64,000 nt of DNA from NCBI GenBank assembly GCA_028280445.1, contig JANQLU010000112.1, positions 45,698-109,697 on the forward strand, in the 5' to 3' direction. This DNA comes from Pirellulaceae bacterium (lineage in GTDB: Bacteria > Planctomycetota > Planctomycetia > Pirellulales > Pirellulaceae). Below the pieces are notes generated by a model that made no database searches, was not told the origin of the DNA, and worked only from the letters and a program-made list of their open reading frames with translations. Positions 1-10,400 of the stretch are shown here, one piece after another (position 1 is the stretch's first letter; each line of letters opens with the position of its first letter). Position numbers and translations under genes: made by a program.

Positions 1-141
1 TGCGATATGTGGATTGATGGGACGGTGGATTCCACGGCCGATGAATTTGTGGATTCCAGTAGCGGTACTGTGTTTGATTTTCGCAGTGACGCTAACCAAT
101 TGGATATTTGTCTTGATTTCGGGGTGACATCTCGTCGTTGA
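1..141 (+). CDS. C-terminal end of a truncated, unidentified protein
   Basis: An open frame enters from the left edge and ends at a TGA at 139-141, giving 46 residues that are Asp/Ser/Thr-rich with alternating hydrophobics. The composition would fit the end of a secreted beta-rich protein, but no family can be assigned from this tail. A lipoprotein gene starts 32 bases downstream on the same strand. Confidence 0.5.
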   Translation, partial: CDMWIDGTVDSTADEFVDSSSGTVFDFRSDANQLDICLDFGVTSRR

Positions 142-173
142 CGTGATTCACATTTTTTGTTGAAGGGAATGCC

Positions 174-821
174 ATGGAAGGCACGATTCGCAAACACTTG
201 GCCGCCTACGGTTTGGTTGCTGTTCTCTTGATTGGTACGACCGGTTGCATGGGGCTGGCGGCCCAAATGCTGTACGTCCTCAAGGGACACAAGACACCTG
301 CCAAATTCAAAGGATTGGAAAACAAGAAAGTCGCGGTGATTTGTGTTTCTAACAGTGGAACTTATGGCTCCGATTCGGTCACCTATCGTGTGGGACAACT
401 GGTTTCAGGCCACCTTTCGCAAAATGTGAAAAAAATTGAAATCGTCCCCCAGTCAAAGATTGAGAAATTTCAAAATTCGCGCAGTTGGGAAAAACTTGAT
501 TTTGCCGAAGTGGGCCGCGGCGTTGGCGCGGATATTGTCGTTGCTATTGAGCTGTCCGCTTATTCACTTGATCAGGGTACAACGATCTTTCGCGGGCAAT
601 CTCGCATAACCACCACCGTTTTTGATATGCAGAAAAATGGTTCACTGGTGTTTACCGACGGGCCCGACGATTTCATTTTTCCGCGCAGCGGGCGCCCAAA
701 AATGCAACAGTCACAACGCGATTTTGAAAACAGGTATTTGGCAAAACTTTCGATGTTCATCGGGCAAAAATTTTTCAAGCATGAGATGACCGATCATGTT
801 GAAAGTAATGTTGATTTCTAG
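174..821 (+). CDS. Putative lipoprotein of unknown function
   Basis: A 215-residue protein with a short positive N-terminus, a hydrophobic stretch and a lipobox (LIGTTGC, Cys at about residue 25), so it should be processed by signal peptidase II and anchored to a membrane. The mature part has an alternating alpha/beta look, with a central segment (VGADIVVAIEL) similar to the open-sheet domains seen in planctomycete lipoproteins, but I cannot name a domain. A modest Shine-Dalgarno (GAAGGGAATGCC) precedes the ATG. Function unknown. Confidence 0.75.
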   Translation: MEGTIRKHLAAYGLVAVLLIGTTGCMGLAAQMLYVLKGHKTPAKFKGLENKKVAVICVSNSGTYGSDSVTYRVGQLVSGHLSQNVKKIEIVPQSKIEKFQNSRSWEKLDFAEVGRGVGADIVVAIELSAYSLDQGTTIFRGQSRITTTVFDMQKNGSLVFTDGPDDFIFPRSGRPKMQQSQRDFENRYLAKLSMFIGQKFFKHEMTDHVESNVDF

Positions 822-1132
822 GTTTGTGTTTTCAAATCGTAAGTGCGAAGCGTGAGCGAGGGACAAAAATCGTTGCATAGCTGCTCGTGAAATTTGTGCT
901 CGTGAATTGGCCTCACGCAGAGTCGCAGAGACGCAGAGGATTTTTTTTGAGAATCGCCTAGTGCCACGCGGCGATTTTCTGTGAGCAGGATTTCAGTTTT
1001 TGAAGTTGTCGGTTTATTGAGTTTGTAATTTCTCTTCTCAGCGGCTCTGCGACTCTGCGTGAGACCAATTCCCAGTATTCAATTTGGGTTTGCTATACCG
1101 GTTTTTTCTCTCAACAAGCATAAAAAACGGCG
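822..1132. other. Gene-free stretch with interspersed repeats
   Basis: No convincing gene. It holds a half-copy of the GCGTGAGCGAGGGAC repeat (about 842-865) and a complete inverted-repeat element at 905-1070. It ends at the terminator of the minus-strand VWA gene. Confidence 0.7.
905..1070. repeat. Inverted-repeat element, CTCACGCAGAG family, copy 1
   Basis: Two arms of about 30-35 bases face each other: AATTGGCCTCACGCAGAGTC at 905 and its near-complement ending at 1070. Their shared core reads CTCACGCAGAGTCGCAGAG. The roughly 100-base interior is not similar to the interiors of the copies at 57046-57233 and 60843-60994, so only the arms define the family. Confidence 0.75.
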
Positions 1133-1163
1133 CAAAAAAATACCCGGCGAAAAAACCGGGTAT
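1133..1163 (-). terminator. Rho-independent terminator of the VWA gene
   Basis: The 8-bp stem ATACCCGG/CCGGGTAT (1140-1147 with 1156-1163) is followed, reading leftwards, by a run of seven T. It lies 24 bases beyond the stop of the minus-strand gene ending at 1187. Confidence 0.85.
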
Positions 1164-1186
1164 CTTTGTCCAATTTTTATAGCGAT

Positions 1187-3229
1187 CTAGAGTTTCGGAG
1201 CAGGCCGTTTTTGTTTCGGCTTTTGCAGTTTGAGTGCTTTCTCTGCACGCATCGGGCGTGCGTTGTTGTTATTGTTGTTCCCTGGACGGTTTTGCCGCGG
1301 ACGTGGTGGCTCGGTATAAGACTCGACCCATTTCCAACCAATCGGCGAGTCCAACTCAAGTTTCGCGAGATGGGCCCAAGGAGTATCCGGGTGGTCGTCA
1401 ATGACACGTTGCAGATACATTTTGGCTCGTTCGGCAAGTTTTCGAGACTGACTACCCGTCGTTATCTCATCGGCTGGTTTGAGCGTCCACGTATTGTTCT
1501 TTTTACCGTCTTTGTTCGTTCCTTTGAATTTCAAATTCGTTTTCGCCATCGCCAACATTTGGTTGTAGGTTTCGGCGCGAATTTTAACCGCCAATACGCG
1601 GCCCATGGCCAAGTCATAACCAGCCTTCCAACGCAACGATGTTTCATCAATACGGTCTTGCTCACCGGATTTGAGGATTTGATACAGGCGATTGATTTGC
1701 GGCTCTAATGAAGCAGCGGCCCGTTGCGCCATCGTGATCTGGTTGACAAACGTCGCTTCATTGAGTTTTTCAAATCGCATTTGCGGAGGTTCCATCGGAT
1801 TCAACCATGACGCCTCAGCCGCTTGGAGCAGTGAGAACCGAGCTTGATTTGAGCGGACTCGTTTCATGTAAGTTTCCGTGGTGACATAATCGGGACGGTA
1901 ACGTCGCATGATTTCCGGATCGAAAAACCGTGAAAAATGCGCCGTGTAGTCCTCGGTCTCGCGACGACGCACACGTTTGTTAAGTTTACGATTGGGGTGA
2001 ATCGTAAAGTAAATTCCGCCGGACTCGTAACACAAACGTGTCAAACCAAACGGGCCAAAACCGGAATCCAGAACGGCTTCTTCTTCGAAAACACGTTTAC
2101 CGGTAAACGTCAATCGCAATCGCTCGGGGAACAGGGATTCCGGCCCTTGATTCACGGGAGCCCATTGTGGTGATTGATCGTATTTGGGATCGGGATCGAC
2201 CCATTTCACAAACGTATCTTTGCGGCCAAATGGAGCCGGGACACCAATCACGTAAATAGGAACATCGTATTTTTTGCAGATATCGACACAACCATCGAGA
2301 CTTTGAAAATCGTCGCCGGATTCGTCAGACACAACAATAATCATGACGTTTCGTTTTCGGTCGCCAGTCGAACGATTCAAGCGCCGCAACGCTTTGTGGT
2401 CGTCGACAGCCATCGTGATGGCCTGAAATACATTTTCGATCCCTGAGCGATCGGTTGGAATTCCGCGAACCGCCGTTTTGACTTTTTCGACATCAGCGGT
2501 CGCTTTTTTGATCACCGGACCAATTTGCTCGCCAAACGCATAAACATGCGTCAGTAATGGTTCATCATCCGATTTATATTTGGCAAACGCCTTGTTCCCT
2601 TTTTCTTTCAAGACACCGAGTTCATCGTAAACTCGATCAAACCGACTGACGATCTCTTCGCGCTGACGCAACAGACTGGCAGATTTATCAAACATCCAGA
2701 CCACGGTCGTCTTGCGTTCTTGAAGCCTGAGAAGAATCTCTTGAGTGATTCGATCGACCGCTCCCTCGGCACCTTTGGATGCAACACCAACGGACCCTTT
2801 GACGGGAATCGATTCCAGTTTTGGAGCGACCGGTTCCATCATCAATCGTTCGATTGGAATTTCGCCTAAGTCGCGCATTTCCATTTCAGGATCGTCTTCG
2901 GCTTTTGACAGATCGGACAGATCAGCAGCTTGAGACATGGCCACTTCGAAACTGTTTTTCGAATTGGCGCCAACGTCATCCGATTGCTCATCGTTGAATT
3001 GAACATCCGGCGCGACCTCGATTTTTTTCATCTCGGGCTGAACCGTTTCGACCGCTAACTCATATTCGGGCGATTGCAGCCCGGGAATAAAGACGCGAGC
3101 CAAAGCGATCAGTAAAACCAGATGAAACAGGAAGCTCATGATCCAAAATGGAACTTCACCATCCAATGGAGTTTCCTGTTGTTGAGTTTGAATCTGCCAC
3201 CAGCGTTTGAATTTTTGGAGTGGATTCAA
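1187..3229 (-). CDS. Membrane-anchored von Willebrand factor A domain protein
   Basis: A 680-residue protein. One transmembrane helix lies near residues 28-48 (IMSFLFHLVLLIALARVFI), followed by an acidic linker and a VWA domain from about residue 170. The VWA domain has an intact metal-site motif (DKSAS, DxSxS) and the strand IIVVSDESGDD, so it probably binds a divalent cation and a protein partner outside the membrane. The C-terminal third is helical and ends in an Asn/Arg/Pro/Lys-rich basic tail. The start is TTG, chosen because a strong AGGAG lies 7 bases upstream. Partner and pathway are unknown; it has its own terminator. Confidence 0.85.
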   Translation of the reverse strand: MNPLQKFKRWWQIQTQQQETPLDGEVPFWIMSFLFHLVLLIALARVFIPGLQSPEYELAVETVQPEMKKIEVAPDVQFNDEQSDDVGANSKNSFEVAMSQAADLSDLSKAEDDPEMEMRDLGEIPIERLMMEPVAPKLESIPVKGSVGVASKGAEGAVDRITQEILLRLQERKTTVVWMFDKSASLLRQREEIVSRFDRVYDELGVLKEKGNKAFAKYKSDDEPLLTHVYAFGEQIGPVIKKATADVEKVKTAVRGIPTDRSGIENVFQAITMAVDDHKALRRLNRSTGDRKRNVMIIVVSDESGDDFQSLDGCVDICKKYDVPIYVIGVPAPFGRKDTFVKWVDPDPKYDQSPQWAPVNQGPESLFPERLRLTFTGKRVFEEEAVLDSGFGPFGLTRLCYESGGIYFTIHPNRKLNKRVRRRETEDYTAHFSRFFDPEIMRRYRPDYVTTETYMKRVRSNQARFSLLQAAEASWLNPMEPPQMRFEKLNEATFVNQITMAQRAAASLEPQINRLYQILKSGEQDRIDETSLRWKAGYDLAMGRVLAVKIRAETYNQMLAMAKTNLKFKGTNKDGKKNNTWTLKPADEITTGSQSRKLAERAKMYLQRVIDDHPDTPWAHLAKLELDSPIGWKWVESYTEPPRPRQNRPGNNNNNNARPMRAEKALKLQKPKQKRPAPKL

Positions 3230-3460
3230 CGCGCTTCTCCTGTTCCTGTAGTGTCTTTGCAGAGCATCGATCTCGGGTGGATCTGGAAGTGGGTTCTGCC
3301 AACAAGGACTGACGCAGTAGTTTTTTTAATTTTCGCCGAAAAAACGCTAAAAATCAAGCAAATCTGCATTCTCAGGATCGATTTGAGGTCAAAACCTGCT
3401 GGATTTACACGATTTTCGAGTTCTTCGTTAATTAAACGGGTCAGGATCAGGATTTATTTT

Positions 3461-3604
3461 AGGGAGTAGGTGGTAGGTGAGAGGTTGTAGGCGCGAGGGG
3501 GTAGGGAAGAGGCGTAGGGCTGGTATATCTCCCGTTACGCACAACCTCTCACCTACTCCCTACCACCTACTCCCTACCACCTGCTCCCTAACACCTGCTC
3601 CCTA
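3461..3604. repeat. Inverted repeat with tandem CCACCTACTCCCTA units
   Basis: The left arm (AGGGAGTAGGTGGTAGGTGA, from 3461) is complemented by the segment from 3541. The right side continues with three to four imperfect tandem copies of a 14-15 base unit (CCACCTACTCCCTA and variants), ending over the stop codon of the NIPSNAP gene at 3602. Confidence 0.8.
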
Positions 3605-4381
3605 TAGTTTCGAAAACTTGGTTGGTTTTAAGAACCATTTTTGGATTTTGGAGACGGTGTCTTTGTATTCGGGCAGCTTTGACATTTTGGCCCATTTTGG
3701 GTGTTTCACAAACGCTTGCCAGTGTTTTTTGTGCTCGTCCATGTTACTGGCCGACAACATGTAGATCAGATTGGGAACGTCGTTGGCAATTAATGTCTCG
3801 CCAAAGAAAACGGGGCCGAGTCCAACCTCTTTCATCAGATCAATTTCGCCTTTGTTGAACATTTCAACTTTTTTGGCTGCGTGTTTTTCCGTGTGGCTTT
3901 GATACAGACGCAGTTCGAAAATACGTTCTTTTTTTTCTGCCGTTTGTTTTGGCGCGACCAGTTTTTTCATCCCATCGAACGCTTTCATCAAACGACTTTC
4001 AATGCGGTTGAATACGGGATCTTTGAGCGGCCGATCAAAATACTGGGCGGCAGCCTTTTGATATTTTTCATCTTTCGCCAAACTGGCATTCAGATTAACA
4101 AACGTTTGCATCGAATCATAAGGGATCAAAACATAAGCGGAGTGATCGTTTTCATCGTCGGCCCGTCGAAACACGCCAATGTCTTTGATCCCTTGCCGTT
4201 CGAGAGCCGGAACCAGTGCCTGTTCCAGGTAATTTTCCATGATCTGCTGTTTTTCGTAATCGTAGATCTTGTAGATCCGCAATTCGTAATACTGGTTTTT
4301 CGATTGATTCTGAGCGGTCAACGTTGCGGTGAAAACGAACAAACAACAAACGAATACCATACAGCTGGTGGCTCGGAACAT
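3602..4381 (-). CDS. Secreted NIPSNAP-family protein
   Basis: A 259-residue protein with a signal peptide (about residues 1-23, ending TLTAQ) and two NIPSNAP-type ferredoxin-like halves. The first begins with the hallmark YYELRIYKIYDYEK near residue 31, the second with FELRLYQSHTEKHA near residue 154. Planctomycetes carry many exported proteins of this family, whose biochemical role is unknown. The start ATG at 4381 is preceded by a weak AGGT. Its last codons run into a tandem repeat, so the extreme C-terminus may be recent. Confidence 0.85.
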   Translation of the reverse strand: MFRATSCMVFVCCLFVFTATLTAQNQSKNQYYELRIYKIYDYEKQQIMENYLEQALVPALERQGIKDIGVFRRADDENDHSAYVLIPYDSMQTFVNLNASLAKDEKYQKAAAQYFDRPLKDPVFNRIESRLMKAFDGMKKLVAPKQTAEKKERIFELRLYQSHTEKHAAKKVEMFNKGEIDLMKEVGLGPVFFGETLIANDVPNLIYMLSASNMDEHKKHWQAFVKHPKWAKMSKLPEYKDTVSKIQKWFLKPTKFSKL

Positions 4382-4461
4382 GTTAGCAATACCTGTTAAG
4401 TGTCAAATGAGTGAGGCACTCATTTTAGTCGATCAGACGACGTTCACCACCTACATTGTAC

Positions 4462-5667
4462 CTAACCGACCACTTCGACCTGAGCATCATCCGATTTAAT
4501 GGCGGCGGGTATCGGGCTCGATTTTTTTCGCCACATCACCAGCCCGACAATGCCTCCGATCCCAATCAGCAGCATGGGAATTCCGATCAACGGCCGGACG
4601 GCGATCCACGAAAGTGCGATTGTAAACGACGAAATAATAACGGCTCCGAAAACGGACACCACAAAAATTCCACCGCGAGCCAACGATCCGAGAAATGGAA
4701 TCACATCCATCATGACAGCCAACGGCCCGAGAATCAGGCTGATGCCCAATGCGGCCAATACAAATCCGATAAACCGCAGCCCCCAAGTCTGTGCCGTGTT
4801 TTCGTCCTTCGCAATTTGGAACATTTCGTCGGCAGAGACTTCACCGAGTTGGACCAGTTCCAGCATTATGCCATTTTTGGTTTTGTATTTTTTAAACGTA
4901 TCGCCGTTGACCGCGGTCACCACCGAAATTTCTTGCGGACCGGTGACTTCGAATCGGATTTTCAGATCACCGATTTTTGGTTCAGCCGGGTTGGGAGAAT
5001 TTTCCGAGTAGTAGATGGCGTCCCCATCGAGAACACATTTTGATTTTAGATCGCTGGGTAAAGCATCAATAATTTCCTGGTTCAACCGAATCGCTTCTCC
5101 TTTTTTGATTTTTGAAATGATCGAATCGGACAGCTGGTAGGCTCCTGTCGTCACATTTCCTGCCGTCCAGTGTTTTGCAGGATACCTGGGTGCCGGATTT
5201 CGATAGTCGGATTTTTCATATTTGGAACTGTCAAAAATTTTTGACTCCCAAACCTTTTGATAGGTATAGGTTGTCTCAGTCGTTTTTCTACCGCCAACTT
5301 TAGTGCGAGATTTTGATTCTTTGTGTTGTTTCCATTGGTACATCTCGATTTTGCGTTCCAGGCGAATGGCGGTTTCGCGGATTCCAAAATCAGCATCGGC
5401 CAGTTCTTCGTCAGTTTTCGCGGTTTCCGTAAAATGGATCAGCGTACCGTCGAGATCCGAATTTTTTTTACTGATATCGACTTCTGCGTGAACCATTTTG
5501 AGTCCGTCATTCAGCGAACGAACAGTTTGCACCGATCGATACTCGTTCCAGCCCATCAGAATGATCGAACCGGGGATCATCAAAATGCCGATGAACACAG
5601 CCACAATGGCATTTTTCATGCGACCAAAAATGGACACGCTCGTTGTTTTTGTAAAAGTATTCGCCAT
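4462..5667 (-). CDS. TMEM43-family membrane protein
   Basis: A 401-residue protein. An N-terminal transmembrane helix (about residues 17-37) ends in the family signature GWNEYRSVQTVRSLNDG. A large soluble region follows (about 45-290), then a block of three to four transmembrane helices (about 295-385) typical of TMEM43/LUMA homologues, and a short charged tail. In bacteria the family is widespread but uncharacterised. It is divergent from the sulfatase gene and shares a 131-base upstream region with it. Confidence 0.8.
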   Translation of the reverse strand: MANTFTKTTSVSIFGRMKNAIVAVFIGILMIPGSIILMGWNEYRSVQTVRSLNDGLKMVHAEVDISKKNSDLDGTLIHFTETAKTDEELADADFGIRETAIRLERKIEMYQWKQHKESKSRTKVGGRKTTETTYTYQKVWESKIFDSSKYEKSDYRNPAPRYPAKHWTAGNVTTGAYQLSDSIISKIKKGEAIRLNQEIIDALPSDLKSKCVLDGDAIYYSENSPNPAEPKIGDLKIRFEVTGPQEISVVTAVNGDTFKKYKTKNGIMLELVQLGEVSADEMFQIAKDENTAQTWGLRFIGFVLAALGISLILGPLAVMMDVIPFLGSLARGGIFVVSVFGAVIISSFTIALSWIAVRPLIGIPMLLIGIGGIVGLVMWRKKSSPIPAAIKSDDAQVEVVG

Positions 5668-5798
5668 ATTGGTTCACCCGTTTGCTTGGAAGTTGCTTTC
5701 GAAAGGGTTAAGTTGACAGTAGTAAGTTGACAATTGGGTATTCGAAATCGCGACGGGTTTTGTCAAAGATTTTTTTGTTTTTTTGAATTTGGTTTGCT

Positions 5799-7250
5799 AT
5801 GAAATATCTCCTGGCTGCGTGTCTGCTGCACCTTGTTATGTTTTCAGTTGTCTCGGGATCCGAGCCCCATTCCAACGAGCATCCCAATATCGTGTTAGTC
5901 ATGGCCGATGACCAAGGCTGGGGAGACATGGCGTATAACGGACACAAGGTGGTCAAGACGCCGCATTTTGATGCGATGGCCGCGGCGGCGCTGAAAATGG
6001 ATCGTTTCTACGCCGCAGCACCGGTTTGTTCGCCAACGCGGGCAAGCGTGTTGACGGGGCGACATCCCAATCGAATCGGAGTTTTCAAATGGGGCTACCC
6101 GATGCGGCCTCAAGAACAGACGGTTGCAGAAATCCTCAAAGCGAACGGCTATGCCACCGGCCATTTTGGCAAATGGCATCTGGGCAGTGTGCGAAAGGGC
6201 AGCCCGGCGAACCCTGGCCAGAATGGTTTTGAGCGTTGGATCAGCGCGCCGAATTTCTACGAAAACAATGCGATTTTGAGTGACGAAGGCAAGGCAGTTC
6301 AGTATCGGGGCGAAAGCTCAATGTTTACGATGGATCTGGCACTCCAATGGATGGAAAAACAAAAGAAAAACAATCGATCTTTTTTTGCGGTTGTCTGGTT
6401 TGGTTCACCGCACGCACCCCACGTTGGCGGTCCAGACGAAATGAAACTCTATTCTGATTTGGCCAACAAACGCAAACAAAATTTTCTCGCCGAAGTATCC
6501 GGTATGGATCGTGCCGTTGGAAAACTGAGGAAGACTTTGCGCGATTGGAAAATTCATGAAAACACACTGGTTTGGTATACCAGTGACAACGGCGCTTTGC
6601 CACGCATCGGATCAACTGGCGGGTTCCGCGGGAACAAAGGGAAAGTTTACGAAGGTGGATTGTTGGTCCCATGTGTGATCGAATGGCCCAAGAAAATCAA
6701 AAAACCGATGACCTCGATGGTGCGCGGGAACACTTGTGATATTCTGCCAACGGTTTTAGCCGCTGCCGGTGTCAAAACTACTTTGAAACACCCAATTGAC
6801 GGTGTGAATTTGTTACCGTTGATCGACGGCAAAATGAGCTCGCGTCCAAAACCGATGGGATTTTGGGATTACAAAACCCGCGGGAAAAGCGTTCCGTCCG
6901 CCAAAATGATGAAGGCCCTGTTGGTGGCGCAGCAAGGCGGAGGCGATTTGAAACCGGATGCGGTCAGTATGAATGCCGCCAAGTTGCCAGAGCCTCGTTT
7001 TAGCAAAACACAGTTTACCGGTCACGCGGCATGGATTGATGGCAATCTGAAACTTCATCGTATTCAAAACGGAAAAAACGAGCTGAAGTTTGAATTGTAT
7101 GACATCAAAAACGATCCCTTTGAAAAAAAGGACTTGTTGAAACAACGCGAGGATGATGTCAAACGAATGAAAGCTGGCCTTCAACGGTGGTTGGAAAGTG
7201 TTGTTGATAGTTTGAATGGTCAAGATTATTTGCTATCAAGGACGAGGTGA
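5799..7250 (+). CDS. Secreted type I sulfatase
   Basis: A 483-residue arylsulfatase-type enzyme that should hydrolyse sulfate esters outside the cytoplasm. A signal peptide covers about residues 1-20. Asp37 and Asp38 (MADDQGWGD) fit the calcium site. The formylglycine motif CSPTR has Cys77, which needs activation by a formylglycine-generating enzyme not present in this window. Further motifs are GKWHLG near residue 124 and the conserved segment YTSDNG. Length is normal for the family. Planctomycetes encode many such enzymes for sulfated polysaccharides; the substrate cannot be read from sequence. No strong ribosome binding site is visible. Confidence 0.92.
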   Translation: MKYLLAACLLHLVMFSVVSGSEPHSNEHPNIVLVMADDQGWGDMAYNGHKVVKTPHFDAMAAAALKMDRFYAAAPVCSPTRASVLTGRHPNRIGVFKWGYPMRPQEQTVAEILKANGYATGHFGKWHLGSVRKGSPANPGQNGFERWISAPNFYENNAILSDEGKAVQYRGESSMFTMDLALQWMEKQKKNNRSFFAVVWFGSPHAPHVGGPDEMKLYSDLANKRKQNFLAEVSGMDRAVGKLRKTLRDWKIHENTLVWYTSDNGALPRIGSTGGFRGNKGKVYEGGLLVPCVIEWPKKIKKPMTSMVRGNTCDILPTVLAAAGVKTTLKHPIDGVNLLPLIDGKMSSRPKPMGFWDYKTRGKSVPSAKMMKALLVAQQGGGDLKPDAVSMNAAKLPEPRFSKTQFTGHAAWIDGNLKLHRIQNGKNELKFELYDIKNDPFEKKDLLKQREDDVKRMKAGLQRWLESVVDSLNGQDYLLSRTR

Positions 7251-7277
7251 ATTAAGAGGGGCGAGATGAGAGGGACG

Positions 7278-7494
7278 AGATCGGGAGGGCGAGGCTCCTG
7301 CCGAGCCGAGGACAACCAGGCGTTGCCAATTGGTTCACGCAAAGGCGCTGAAAACACAGAGGTCATGGCAGTCTTCGTAAGCGGCAGGGCTTCTGCCAAG
7401 CCAAAACAGCACACCGAACCAAAACAACATGCCTGTGGCTCGGCAGGAGCCTCGCCCTCCCGAATTCGCCCTCCCGAATTCGCCCCCTGAGAAT
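7278..7494. repeat. Repeat cluster, GGGAGGGCGAGGCTCCTGCC family plus degenerate CTCACGCAGAG arm
   Basis: The sequence GGGAGGGCGAGGCTCCTGCC with GAGCC following lies at 7283-7307, and its complement at about 7438-7465, then a tandem CCCGAATTCGCCCTCCCGAA segment. Between them are a degenerate CTCACGCAGAG-type arm (GTTCACGCAAAGGCGCTGAA) and a variant GGCAGGGCTTCTGCCAAGCC. The same family occurs at 12959-13012, 56946-56972 and 57290-57327. Confidence 0.8.
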
Positions 7495-10400
7495 CTAGCG
7501 GGCAAGGTTGCGCCATTTTGTTTGATCGCTGCGAATATCGTCTTTGGTGCCAAATTTTTTGTCTTTGCCAGCAGACACAACGACTACTTTGTTTTTGATC
7601 TCGTCGGCTTCGATATGGTAGTCGCCATCCCACTGGTCTTTTTCAGAATACAGTCGGCGGAGATGTGGACCGTTCCACCGTTTGCGATCCATGTTTTCAG
7701 GTATTGTCATCAGATACTTGACAGCTGCAGGAAACATTCCAGTTGCCTTTCTAAAGTTTTTGGCGCCAGCTTCGATGGCTCGAGCGCGAACATACGTTGC
7801 GATTTCGTCGGCGCGTTCGACATGCTCCAGCACAGTAGCAAGGTTCACTTTGATGACTGGATCCGTCTCTGTCTTCAACTCGTTCTTCAAGGTTTCTATG
7901 ATGCCTTGTTTTTCATTTTTAAACTTCGAATCGACAAAGCGAACATTTTTTAAAATCGCGACAAGCCGCCCCAAATTGGACATCGTTCCGGTTTTCTCCA
8001 ACAGCGATGAATTGCTCTCTCGTTCCCAGAGGTTGACGCGATACGTTGCTGATTCTGCAACCAACTCTTTCCTGGGTTTGTCGAGATATCGAAAAAGTTC
8101 CGCGATGTGATGTGAATTCATGGAAACATCCATGCTTCGTACGCTGGGCTCCACTTGGCGACGCATTGCCGAAACTTTCGATAGAACAATCGCAATTTCG
8201 TCAGCACTGCCTGATTTCAAAACTGCCTTGTCAGAATCAGACAAACCATAAAGCACTTTGTGTCGAATCATCGCACGGTTTTTAAACACCTTGATGGCCA
8301 ACTCAATCTCTTTCTGATCAGATTTTGGTGTGATTGGGTCGGAATAATGGCGTTCGTCCAACCAAATGGAGTTGTTTGACTGGAGAGACAAGATGCGCAT
8401 CGTGAATATTGTGTCGAGTTTTTGTGCACGCTCTGCAAATATTGAAATTTCACTCGGATTGATCTTGAATTTTCTACGCTGTTTTGCGAAATGGCAAACC
8501 CAAACCAACGCCGGCAACTCTTTGTCAGTGCACAATTTCAAAACAGTTTTGAATACGTCATCATCGATCCCCCGGCTGCTGTTAAACAGTAAACTGCAAT
8601 GCCGTTCGATGCGCTTGGCCTGCTGACTGTTGAGGTGAGAAAAATCGTAATGGGGGAATGCTTGTTTGGCGTATTTGACATCCCGCAAAATCTCGCCCTG
8701 CGTATTGCCCAACTGTTGGACAAACGCCAACAGTGTTTCGGAATCGATGTATTGAGCCCGGGTTCGGTCAAGCGGACGGGTTTTTCGATCCCACAAGATG
8801 TCGGCGACTCGTTTGGAGGCCACATCGTCATTAGCGTGCATCCAGTGAGCGAGCCAAAAATGAATTCTGGCGCGCCTGAATTTGTCCTCTGTAAAAACGC
8901 CCTCTAGTGCAACCAGAGCGCGCAATACGGAGTCAATGTAATAGTCGTTGTATTGTGTATGGAGTTCGTTTTTAACTACCGGCAACAAAATTTTCGCTTG
9001 CGGTTTGCGACCGAATGACTCGACAAATCGGCTGCGGCGAGATCGGTTAGTAACCGTTTGCTCCTGCTTGTGAGATCTAAATGCAGGGTCATATCTTCCG
9101 AACCACGATTTTTTAACGGTCGGTTCGGAGCTTTTTCGCTCAAAATCTCCGCCAATTCCCGCGTCTCCACCTCCTGCTGCCGGTGCTGATAGTCCACCGC
9201 CAGGATTTCGTTCTGCCGAATCCCACCCCCAACGAGTGTCGGCCAGGAGCTGTTGAATTTCTCGGGCAATTTCCAGATTGTTCTGAATGGCCAGCAGGTA
9301 GACCTGGCTTGAATAGCTTGTGAATTCGCGACCGTACGAATTTTTAACTCCATCAACGACGTGCTGGGCCAAACCAGACATCATGGGATCGTGGGTCGCA
9401 AGCGTCCGGCAGGCTTTTTGACGTAAAAAATCTGACAGCCTGGGAACGATGGTCAACAAACGTCGCTGCGTTTTCGAATCGCTTCCAAAATGCCGACACA
9501 TTGCATTTGCGGCCAGTCCTAACATTGTCTGGTTTTTGGTATTTGTCGCATTAACCAACTCGTCCCTGAATTGCAGTCTTTCCCGACTGGATTTCTTCAA
9601 TGTCGCCCGGTTGATCCATTCCAATGCGAATGCGTTGAGTGCCCGATCGTCAGATTTCATGAACGTCAGCATTCTAGGTTCCACGCAGAAAGCAAATCGT
9701 TCCAAATCTTTTGTCATTTGGGCGAGCGTCGAACCCGTTTGGCCCAAGACCTCGTTAAAGGTGTAACGTTTGACCACTTTCTCTATGAAACTCATAACGT
9801 CGTTGGCGACTTTTTTGTCGGGACACACCAAGCTCAAAAATTGGATCCGCATGGTCAAATCCTTGAGCGAAACCTCGTTTTCACATTCTCGCAACATCTC
9901 GCGAATCCAGCGAGAAATGACTTCTGCATTTCCCGTCCGTCCGAAAGCAATCGCAGACTGCCGATAGTTTTGGGAAGAACGCGTTGAGCGATACCACTGA
10001 TCAAGTGACTTGCCCTGGTAGGTCGGCAAATCATCGATCGTAGGACGACCGTTCGATTGATTCGTGCTGTTTCCCGACCCGATTGGAGGGACAGCATTGG
10101 CGCCGGACGTTTTTTGATTTGGTTTGCTGGTAATTTTTGCAACTGTGGTGTTCCCGCGTTTGAGCAAGAAACTGTCTTTGTCGATTAACATTTTGTCGCT
10201 CGGGTCGTCAATCAAAATTTCATACTTACCGGCGCGAATCTTGGTCGATGTTGTCCCCTGTTGCACACTAATATTTTTATAAGGCTTTCCGTCTTTCACG
10301 AGTTTCACTTGGACATTGGCTGTGTCCGACTCGATGATCAATTGCCCATTGTCCCAATTGACAATGATTTGAATGCCAAACCAGACGAGTGGAATCAAGG

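Noticed and set aside
3461..3604. Possible CRISPR-like array
   Set aside because: The units are contiguous tandem copies without spacers, plus an inverted arm; not CRISPR.
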